Origin: Mactromeris polynyma
Taxonomy: Eukaryota; Mollusca; Bivalvia; Venerida; Mactridae
Length of the DNA: 64,000 nucleotides
NCBI GenBank assembly: GCA_032209605.1
Contig: JASFXZ010000004.1
Location: forward strand, 37,234,401 to 37,298,400
Direction of reading: 5' to 3'
This document shows, one piece after another, positions 12,401 through 22,900 of this stretch. Position 1 is the first letter of the stretch, and every line of letters begins with the position of its first letter. A program made the position numbers and the translations under genes. The notes under the pieces were generated by a model. The model ran no database searches and had not been told where the DNA came from. It saw nothing but the letters and a program-made list of their open reading frames with translations.

Positions 12401-12600
12401 CAAAACAGTAGCCATCCTGAGAAAGTTCACCTCTAACAACATCGTCACCATCAGGCCGAAGCCAAGTTTCAGTTAGCACACAAAAGTCAATATTTTCCTC
12501 AAAGATGTGCTGGAGAAGTTCAGCAGATTTATTTCTTATTGACCTTGTATTTACGGTAGCAATTTTCAATTTCCTTTGTCTATGTGAATTTTAATATGAA
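9483..12600 (-). mobile_element. L2-like non-LTR retrotransposon
   Basis: The element lies on the minus strand. Its 3' end shows the short terminal word GCGCTATATAAATGC followed by three to four copies of TTTGTA, the microsatellite-type tail typical of L2/CR1 elements rather than poly(A). The only ORF is the endonuclease-reverse transcriptase (9699-12569). No ORF1 is seen upstream toward 13.9 kb, so the copy is either 5'-truncated just ahead of ORF2 or belongs to a single-ORF lineage. The exact 5' end could not be fixed. Confidence 0.85.
9699..12569 (-). CDS. L2-type LINE ORF2: endonuclease and reverse transcriptase
   Basis: An uninterrupted 956-aa protein. Residues 1-220 form an apurinic-like endonuclease domain, with the active-site neighbourhood TETW (33-36), GDFN (147-150) and SDH (212-214). 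The reverse transcriptase follows: KNYRPVSNLTFLSK (508-521), motif A DLSAAFD (581-587), motif B GVPQGS (638-643) and catalytic YADD (671-674). The C-terminus holds the usual RNA-binding tail (HLDFCNGLFTG; WNSLP). Nicking plus RT-primed integration would let it copy itself and short elements sharing its tail. The order and the wording of the endonuclease fit the L2 branch of the Jockey/CR1 group; that placement is from memory of the family, not a tree. The absence of stops or frameshifts over 2.9 kb suggests recent insertion. Confidence 0.92.
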   Translation of the reverse strand: MKIATVNTRSIRNKSAELLQHIFEENIDFCVLTETWLRPDGDDVVRGELSQDGYCFDDSPRPDRSGGGVGILYRDNVKVSKLSSKVYQSFECVEWKISIQTFILFVVGIYRPPYSEKHPVTQATFMTEFTEYLEHATAQSGSTVILGDFNIHIDIASNCYTKQFLQCLNTFGLIQHVNTPTHTGGHIIDLVITKKEDKLASISNLLTDYYISDHCFVTCNIEQSRPPLVTRSIKSRNWKRVSNELLENDLGELNDLTEKSSTVDDLVSEFCKSTAGIMDKHAPFKERVITCRPNVPWYSGYLKHLKQFKRAIEKIFFKDRSDITKKVYKNVRNSYTAALESAKNGFYQNRIGEAEGNVKRLYNVTSDLLGRSKDNPLPPHTSEVNLANDFLRYFNDKITKLRNELDNMDTQKSIQATWTNARSCDHVLTEFQPLSENDMTKIVKDSKSTTCELDILPTPKLKEHLSKLSPVITEIVNRSLSSGVFPEEWKSAVIKPLLKKKGLPLELKNYRPVSNLTFLSKILEKAAMKQISCHIESKNLLPSYQSAYRKFHSVETAMLKMYSDLLDTADKRRVSIVVMIDLSAAFDTIDVPTLLKILHDDFFIQGIPLKWIESYLTNRTMKVVIEQSASDTEPLRFGVPQGSCAGPVLFTLYIAALNKVVQTYPADLYGYADDHKVAFEFRADDTESETIVLQQLNDCLNDIVLWMTEFKLKMNNSKTEIIVYGTRQQLSKLNITSVNVGGIEVNCVDTVRDLGVQMTSTLSFDKHISKKCQVANMQLRNLKTIRKHLTQKSAEILVHGLIHSHLDFCNGLFTGIPSYQLDKLQCVQNHAARIVTGATYEQPSVEILRSLHWLPIRAIIRFKVIVILFRVVNGTAPSYLCDMFISSKNQYRQRLRSSSSSPLFDIPTTKTKLADRSLAVVGPQWWNSLPNYLKDIANEKQFKSKLKTYLFGRFNT

Positions 12601-13923
12601 CAATATAATGATACAATACAATATACAACATTTTGCATAAAACGAGTTTGATCAATAGCAAGTGTAAAAAGAATGAGACCGAAAGTCAATGACTTATATA
12701 GATCTTCTCCTTAATATTATACATTTCCAATAGATACGTGATTGATTTATGTGATTATAATCTTTACAGATTAATACAAACTCCAAAATGTTTAAACTCC
12801 ATTGTAAGTATTGAAATAAGTAAACTTTGTTTTAAAATTAAGAGAAAAGTAAAGAAAGGAGGGGAAAGAGGGAGCAAAGTGTAATGTTTAGCAGTTAAGT
12901 TGCTCGACTAACAACTGTTCGACTTATAGCGTAAAGCTATCATAGTAGATTGAACCATCGTCTTGGCTCCAACCTCTCACGTGATTGTATTCGCCTTACT
13001 ATAAACTCGCCCATCGTAGTCAATATTTTACCTAGCTAATATTAAGGCGAAAACATTTTGACATTAACTCTGAAAAAGTGTATTAAGTGACTCAATACTC
13101 TGTGCTGCGTATATGAGTCACTGGAGTCACCATAGTGCACTCACACTGCATACAAACTCGGAAATTGATTGGATAAAATAACTATGACAAGTCGAGATAA
13201 AACAAAAGACACCAAAATATTAAACAAAGAAACAAAACTGATTTATTATTAAAACATGTATCACACTTTTTATTGAATTGTCAACATTTACAATAAAAAA
13301 AAGGTAATGTTGTCATTTCGGGATCAATTAAACCAATTAACTTTTTTATTTCGACAGTTTTACCTGTCGCAAGGAAAATGTCATGTCAAGTAAAAGTATA
13401 AGATGTGGTGTCCTCAGATTAAAAATGTGATGTATTATATATATATAGCGCTTTGGACACCGTGACCAATTTTGATTCATCCGATATATTCATAGGTGGA
13501 TTTAGGTTGGGGCGGCGCCGGTGAGCGCTCCCCTAAAATCTGGCAAACTTGTTCAGAATTAGAAGTACTAAAGCAGAAAAAAACATCTTCCAACCCGATC
13601 GACTTTAATTTTTTTAATTTATCTCCCCTTCTTCTCTGAAACACATCGGAGGTGATACGCCTCCAAGACTGAACTTTTACTAAAATGTAAGCCAACATAA
13701 TTATCCTAGTAGCCGAGATTCCAATGACCCCGACTCAGTATTGATAACTGTTAGACCTACATCTGATGATAACAGGTACAGTTGTTATCAAATTGTTTTC
13801 CTCTTTTGTATCTACCAAACAGAGTGATAACACAGTCACCCGGGTCAAAGTGTCGGACCTTCGTTTTGATAACAAGCTATTGTATTGTGTCGATTTTAAT
13901 TTCAAACAAAAATATTCCTGACA
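12600..13923. other. Intergenic region upstream of the P450
   Basis: This separates the LINE from the P450 start. A TA-alternating run near 13437-13447 resembles a TATA box, but it lies almost 500 bases before the start codon and cannot be assigned as a promoter from sequence alone. No coding region is recognised. Confidence 0.5.
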
Positions 13924-16900
13924 ATGATTAAACAGTTGTTGAATTCTGTATTGGGTTCTCTGAGATTGGATGTTATCACTGTTATTATAGTTATCACTGT
14001 GTGTATAGTACTCCACCGCTTGCTGTCAGTAAAGCGATACTCGCTTCCGCTTCCACCGTCTCCAACATTCGCATTGCCGGTGATTGGGCATTTACATCTC
14101 ATGGATCATGATATGAGGAAAGTATTTCGAAGATATCATCGACAACTTGGAGATGTGTACAGCCTTCAGTTTGGTGAAAGACTAGCCATTGTTATAGCCG
14201 GTTATGAGACAATTAAAGAAGCTTTTCTCAAACAGGGAGAGTATTTTGCCAGGCGTCCTAGCATGTACATAACTGACCGCTGTAACAGAAATGCCGGTAT
14301 GATTTGCTATTGTATATCGTTGCTAGAATGGTTTTCATTATTATGAATACTTCTTTGATATTTTAGTTGAAAAATTATCTGGATTTATATGTGTGTTCTC
14401 TCCAGAGCGGTCATCTCTGTAAGAGCAACCTCACTTCAACAACATTATCATCTCTGGAAGAGCAACCTCACTTCAACAACATTATCATTATTAACTTCCC
14501 CGTAGTGAAAAAGCACTACCCAACCACACCCTAAATATGTATCTTCCAAATAGAGAGGATGCATTGTGTGTGTTCTTCATATTGTTATCAAATAGTTACA
14601 ATGAGCGTTATAACATTTATACTGTAGAATTTGTACTACAGTAAAATCTCACTTAAAGACCACCCCAATAATAAGATCATCTCAAAATTAAGAACAATGT
14701 TTAAGTCCCTTTTTTCCTTGTTCTACTTTTTACTTAACCTCAATATTAAGACCACCTCGATAAGAAGACCATTTTCTAGGGTCGCAGTGGTGGTCTTATT
14801 ATTGAGGTTTTACTATATGTTTTTTATGATGGTTAAAGTTTCTGCTGTTACATCGACTTTTGTCTCATCCAAAGGTATTGTAATGACCTCAGGAGATGTC
14901 TGGAAGGAGCATCGCTTGTTCAGCATTAGCACACTGAAAAACTTCGGCATGGGAAAAAGTTCTCTAGAAGGAAAAATTCACGAAGAGGTGAAAACATTAG
15001 TGAAAGAAATGAGGAAGATATCTGGTGAACCTTTCAACCCTAAGACACTTATTTCGACCCACGTCGTGAACGTAATATCCTCGATCGTTTTTAAAGGCAG
15101 CTTTAAGCATAATGATGATCGTTTTCTCAAGATGATTGCAATCATTGATGAGAATATAGAGTAAGACTTGTTTTCCATATATATATACAAAAATGTTCAC
15201 TCGGACTTCATTTATTCGCCAACCTTTTATCCGAATACTTGGAATCATCCGAAATAAATATCAGGTCCCGATGTATCTTCTTAGACACGTAAAATTGAAA
15301 TAAGCTATTCGAAACTATGTATAAGTCGAAATAAAGCTCGGACCCGATGAATTCGAATGAACGAGATCCGACTGTATTATATATTTGTATTTATTTATTC
15401 CAAAGAAATGTTTCTTTGTGAGCAATGTGGTGAAGCATTGTACCATATCGAATTATATGTAGATTACATCATACCATACCATAGTAATATGTAGATTACA
15501 TCATACCATATCAAACTATATGTAGATTACATCATACCATATCATAGTAATATGTAGATTATATCATACCATATCATAGTAATATGTAGATTACATCATA
15601 CCATAGCAAATTAATATGTAGATTACATCATACCATATTATAGTAATATGTAGGTTACATCATACCATATCATAGTAATATGTAGATTACATCATACCAT
15701 AGCATAGTAATATGTAGATTATATCATACCATATCATAGTAATATGTAGATTACATCATACCATAGCATAGTAATATGTATATTATATCATACCATATCA
15801 TAGTAATATGTAGATTACACAATACCATAGCATAGTAATATGTATATTATATCATACCATATCATAGTAATATGTAGATTACATCATACCATATCATAGT
15901 AATATGTAGATTACATCATACCATATCATAGTAATATGCAGATTACATCATACCATAGCATAGTAATATGTAGATTACATCATATCATATCATAGTACAT
16001 TGTAATATGTAGATTACATCATACCATATCATAGTAATATGTAGGTTACATCATACCATATCATTGTAATATGTAGATTACATCATATCATATCATAGTA
16101 CATTGTAATATGTAGATTACATCATACCATAGCATAGTAATATGTATATTATATCATACCATATCATAGTAATATGTAGATTACATCATACCATATCATA
16201 GTAATATGTAGATTACACAATACCATAGCATAGTAATATGTATATTATATCATACCATATCATAGTAATATGTAGATTACATCATACCATATCATAGTAA
16301 TATGTAGATTACATCATATCATATCATAGTACATTGTAATATGTAGATTACATCATACCATAGCATAGTAATATGTATATTATATCATACCATATCATAG
16401 TAATATGTAGATTACATCATACCATATCATAGTAATATGTAGATTACATCATACTATATCATAGTAATATGTAGATTACATCATATCATATCATAGTTAT
16501 ATGTAGATTACATTATACCATATCATAATAATATGTAGATTGCATTATACCATATCGTAGTATATGCAGATTGCATTATACCATATCGTAGTATATGTAG
16601 ATTGCATTATACCATATTGTAGTATGTGTACATTGCATTAAACCATATCGTAGTATATGTAGATCGCATTAAACCATATAGCAGTATATGTAGATTGCAT
16701 TAAACCATATCGCAGTATATGTAGATTGCATTATACCATATCGCAGTATATGTAGATTGCACTTGATACAACTAACCCGTTTATTTTGTTAATATTTTAG
16801 ATTAACCGCAGGAGTTGCAAACTTTCTACCATGGCTTGCTAAGATACCTGGTGATCCTATGAAGATCAACAAACTCATAAAAAACTCCGATCATGTATTT

Positions 16901-19900
16901 GAATATGCTGCTGAAATCATTGCAGATCATGAAAGAGAATACGATGAGAACGATATTGATGATTTCACAAGTGCTTATATTCATGAAATGAGGCGCCTGA
17001 AAACTGCTGGGGAACACACAACCATGAACTGTAAGTATAATCAATTCAGTTTCAATCTTTTGAGGTCATCTATGTTTTATTTGGGAAAATAGGCGACTCT
17101 GAATACACGGATCCTTATTATGCATAATTATACATCATACTTGAAATAGGTAATCTGAAATGATTCCTTCTAAACCTGTGTAACATACGTTTAATCTGAC
17201 GCGGAATAGATCATCTCCGTCATGCATATAATAAGCGTTTGATTTCTTACATCAATCCGGGAAATTCACATACAGTCACCTCCCAACAACACCACCTCTC
17301 AACACCCCCCACCTCTCAACATGCCCAACCTCTCAACATCCACCATCTCTCAACATCCCCTCTTTCAACATCCCCCATCTCTCAACATCTACCATCTCTC
17401 AACATCCCCAACCTCTCAACATCCCTAACCACTCAACATCCACCATCTCTCGTTACATCCCCACCTCTCAACATCAACCATCTCTCAACATCCACCACCT
17501 CTCAACATCCCCCTCTTTCAACATCCACCATCTCTCAACATCCACCACCTCTTAACATCCCCCCTCTTTCAACATCCCCCATCTCTCAACATCAACCATC
17601 TCTCAACATCCACCACCTCTTAACATCCCCCCTCTTTCAACATCAACCATCTCTTAACATCCCCATATCTCAACAACCACCACCTCTCAACATACACCAT
17701 CTCGCATCATCCCCCATCTCTCAACATCGTCAACCTTTTAACATCCACCATCTCTCAACATCGCCAACCTTTCAACATCCACCATCTCTCAACATCGCCA
17801 ACCTTTCAACATCCACCATCTCTCAACATCGCCAACCTTTCAACATCCACCATCTCTCAACATCGCCAACCTTTCAACATCCACCATCTCTCAACATACA
17901 CCATCTCGCATCATCCCCCATCTCTCAACATCGCCAACCTTTCAACATCCACCATCTCTCAACATCGCCAACCTTTCAACATCCACCATCTCTCAACATC
18001 GCCAACCTTTTAACATCCCCCATCTCTCAACATCGCCAACCTTTCAACATCCACCATCTCTCAACATCGCCAACCTTTCAACATCCACCATCTCTCAACA
18101 TCGCCAACCTTTTAACATCCCCCATCTCTCAACATCGCCAACCTTTTAACATCCCCCATCTCTCAACATCGCCAACATTTCAACATCCCCCATCTCTCAA
18201 CATCGTCAACCTTTCAACATCCCCCATCTCTCAACATCGCCAACCTTTCAACATCCCCAATCTCTCAACATCCACCATCTCTCAACATCCCCCATCTCTC
18301 AAAATCCACCACCGATTAACATCCCCCATCTCTCAACATCCACCATCTATCAACATCACCCACCTCTCAACATCCCCCACCTATTAACATCCCCAATCTC
18401 TCAACATCCTCCATCTCTCATCATCCCCATCTCTCAACATCCCCCATCTCTCAACATCCCCCATCTCTCAACATCCACCATCTCTCAACATCCCCCATCT
18501 CTCAACATCCACCATCTCTCAACATCACCCATCTCTCAACACCACACACATCTCAACATCACCCACATGTCAACATCCCCACCTCTCAACATCCCCACCT
18601 CTCAACATCACCCACATCTCAACATCCCCATCTCTCAACATCGCCAACCTTTCAACATCCACCATCTCTCAACATACACCATCTCGCATCATCCCCCATC
18701 TCTCAACATCGCCAACCTTTCAACATCCACCATCTATCAACATCGCCAACCTTTCAACATCCACCATCTCTCAACATCGCCAACCTTTTAACATCCCCCA
18801 TCTCTCAACATCGCCAACCTTTCAACATCCACCATCTCTCAACATCGCCAACCTTTCAACATCCACCATCTCTCAACATCGCCAACCTTTTAACATCCCC
18901 CATCTCTCAACATCGCCAACCTTTTAACATCCCCCATCTCTCAACATCGCCAACATTTCAACATCCCCCATCTCTCAACATCGTCAACCTTTTAACATCC
19001 ACCATCTCTCAACATCGCCAACCTTTCAACATCCCAAATCTCTCAACATCCACCATCTCTCAACATCCCCCATCTCTCAAAATCCACCATCCATTAACAT
19101 CCTCCATCTCTCAACATCCACCATCTATCAACATCACCCACCTCTCAACATCCCCCACCTATTAACATCCCCAATCTCTCAACATCCTCCATCTCTCAAC
19201 ATCCCCATCTCTCAACATCCCCCATCTCTCAACATCCCCCATCTCTCAACATCCACCATCTCTCAACATCCCCCATCTCTCAACATCCACCATCTCTCAA
19301 CATCACCCATCTCTCAACACCACACACATCTCAACATCACCCACATGTCAACATCCCCACCTCTCAACATCCCCACCTCTCGACATCACCCACATCTCAA
19401 CATCCCCGTCTCTCAACATCCCCCATCTCTCAACGTAACCCATCCCTCAACGTAACCCACCTCTCAACACCCCCATCTCTCAACACCACACACATCTCAA
19501 CATCACCCACATGTCAACATCCCCACCTCTCAACATCCCCACCTCTCAACATCACCCACATCTCAACATCCCCATCTCTCAACATCGCCAACCTTTCAAC
19601 ATCCACCATCTCTCAACATACACCATCTCGCATCATCCCCCATCTCTCAACATCGCCAACCTTTCAACATCCACCATCTCTCAACATCGCCAACCTTTCA
19701 ACATCCACCATCTCTCAACATCGCCAACCTTTTAACATCCCCCATCTCTCAACATCGCCAACCTTTCAACATCCACCATCTCTCAACATCGCCAACCTTT
19801 CAACATCCACCATCTCTCAACATCGCCAACCTTTTAACATCCCCCATCTCTCAACATCGCCAACCTTTTAACATCCCCCATCTCTCAACATCGCCAACAT

Positions 19901-22900
19901 TTCAACATCCCCCATCTCTCAACATCGTCAACCTTTTAACATCCACCATCTCTCAACATCGCCAACCTTTCAACATCCCCAATCTCTCAACATCCACCAT
20001 CTCTCAACATCCCCCATCTCTCAAAATCCACCATCCATTAACATCCCCATCTCTCAACATCCACCATCTATCAACATCACCCACCTCTCAACATCCCCCA
20101 CCTATTAACATCCCCAATCTCTCAACATCCTCCATCTCTCAACATCCCCATCTCTCAACATCCCCCATCTCTCAACATCCCCCATCTCTCAACATCCACC
20201 ATCTCTCAACATCCCCCATCTCTCAACATCCACCATCTCTCAACATCACCCATCTCTCAACACCACACACATCTCAACATCACCCACATGTCAACATCCC
20301 CACCTCTCAACATCCCCACCTCTCGACATCACCCACATCTCAACATCCCCGTCTCTCAACATCCCCCATCTCTCAACGTAGCCCATCCCTCAACGTAACC
20401 CACCTCTCAACACCCCCATCTCTCAACACCACACACATCTCAACATCACCCACATGTCAACATCCCCACCTCTCAACATCCCCACCTCTCAACATCACCC
20501 ACATCTCAACATCCCCATCTCTCAACATCGCCAACCTTTCAACATCCCCAATCTCTCAACATCCACCATCTCTCAACATCCCCCATCTCTCAAAATCCAC
20601 CATCCATTAACATCCCCCATCTCTCAACATCCACCATCTATCAACATCACCCACCTCTCAACATCCCCCACCTATTAACATCCCCAATCTCTCAACATCC
20701 TCCATCTCTCAACATCCCCATCTCTCAACATCCCCCATCTCTCAACATCCCCCATCTCTCAACATCCACCATCTCTCAACATCCCCCATCTCTCAACATC
20801 CACCATCTCTCAACATCACCCATCTCTCAACACCACACACATCTCAACATCACCCACATGTCAACATCCCCACCTCTCAACATCCCCACCTCTCGACAAC
20901 ACCCACATCTCAACATCCCCGTCTCTCAACATCCCCCATCTCTCAACGTAACCCATCCCTCAACGTAACCCACCTCTCAACACCCCCATCTCTCAACACC
21001 ACACACATCTCAACATCACCCACATGTCAACATCCCCACCTCTCAACATCCCCACCTCTCAACATCACCCACATCTCAACATCACCATCTCTCAACATCG
21101 CCAACCTTTCAACATCCACCATCTCTCAACATACACCATCTCGCATCATCCGCCATCTCTCAACATCGCCAACCTTTCAACATCCACCATCTCTCAACAT
21201 CGCCAACCTTTCAACACCCACCATCTCTCAACATCGCCAACCTTTTAACATCCCCCATCTCTCAACATCGCCAACCTTTCAACATCCACCATCTCTCAAC
21301 ATCGCCAACCTTTCAACATCCACCATCTCTCAACATCGCCAACCTTTTAACATCCCCCATCTCTCAACATCGCCAACCTTTTAACATCCCCAATCTCTCA
21401 ACATCGCCAACATTTCAACATCCCCCATCTCTCAACATCGTCAACCTTTTAACATCCACCATCTCTCAACATCGCCAACCTTTCAACATCCCCAATCTCT
21501 CAACATCCACCATCTCTCAACATCCCCCATCTCTCAAAATCCACCATCCATTAACATCCCCATCTCTCAACATCCACCATCTATCAACATCACCCACCTC
21601 TCAACATCCCCCACCTATTAACATCCCCAATCTCTCAACATCCTCCATCTCTCAACATCCCCATCTCTCAACATCCCCCATCTCTCAACATCCCCCATCT
21701 CTCAACATCCACCATCTCTCAACATCCCCCATCTCTCAACATCCACCATCTCTCAACATCACCCATCTCTCAACACCACACACATCTCAACATCACCCAC
21801 ATGTCAACATCCCCACCTCTCAACATCCCCACCTCTCGACATCACCCACATCTCAACATCCCCGTCTCTCAACATCCCCCATCTCTCAACGTAACCCATC
21901 CCTCAACGTAACCCACCTCTCAACACCCCGATCTCTCAACATCACCCACCTCTCAACATCACCCACCATTCAACATCACCCATCTATGAACAACATCCAC
22001 CTCTGAACATCACCCCCTCTCAACATTCCCCACCTTTTAACACCATCCACCTCTCAACACCAATTCTCTCTCAACATCTCAATCATCTATGAACATCACT
22101 CATCTCTCAACAACCCGATCTCTCAACATCACCCACCTCTCAACATCACCCACCATTCAACATCACCCATCTATGAACAACATCCACCTCTGAACATCAC
22201 CCCCTCTCAACATTCCCCACCTTTTAACACCATCCACCTCTCAACACCAATTCTCTCTCAACATCTCAATCATCTATGAACATCACTCATCTCTCAACAA
22301 CCCGATCTCTCAACATCACCCACCTCTCAACATCACCCACCATTCAACATCACCCATCTATGAACAACATCCACCTCTGAACATCACCCCCTCTCAACAT
22401 TCCCCACCTTTTAACACCATCCACCTCTCAACACCAATTCTCTCTCAACATCTCAATCATCTATGAACATCACTCATCTCTCAACAACCCCCTCTCAACA
22501 TCATCAAACTCTCAACAACCTCCTCTAAACATCATCAACCCACATCTCAACATCAACCATCTCTCAACAACCCCCTCTCAACATCATCAAACTCTCAACA
22601 ACCCCCTCTCAACATCACCAACCCGCATCTCAACATCAACCATCTCTCAACAACCCCCTCTCAACATCATCAAAGTCTCAACAACCCCCTCTCAACATCA
22701 CCAACCCACATCTCAACATCATGCATCTCTCAACAACCCCCTCTCAACATCATCAAAGTCTCAACAACTTACATCTCAACATCCCCCATCTCTCAACAAT
22801 GAATACTTTAACAACATCCCTCTTTCGATAACGTTTAACCTCTGGGCAGTACAATCGGTCATTCTGTGAAAATGTCGCACTGTACAGAATTATTATATTT

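Noticed and set aside
13437..13450. TATA box for the P450
   Set aside because: It is a TA-alternating simple run nearly 500 bases before the start codon; such runs occur many times in this window.
13480..13700. GC-richer segment with CGGCGCCGGTGAGCGC before the P450
   Set aside because: It looks like a repeat remnant, but I found neither inverted ends nor a second copy in the window.
15440..16760. Regular short repeats that might suggest a CRISPR array
   Set aside because: The repeats are head-to-tail without unique spacers and lie in a eukaryotic intron, so it is a minisatellite.
17239..18387. Long open frame (382 codons) rich in SQH, LNI and HLSTS repeats
   Set aside because: It lies wholly within the intronic minisatellite and exists only because the unit lacks stops in this frame. 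There is no start context, domain or exon signal, and related short frames recur with the 943-bp period.
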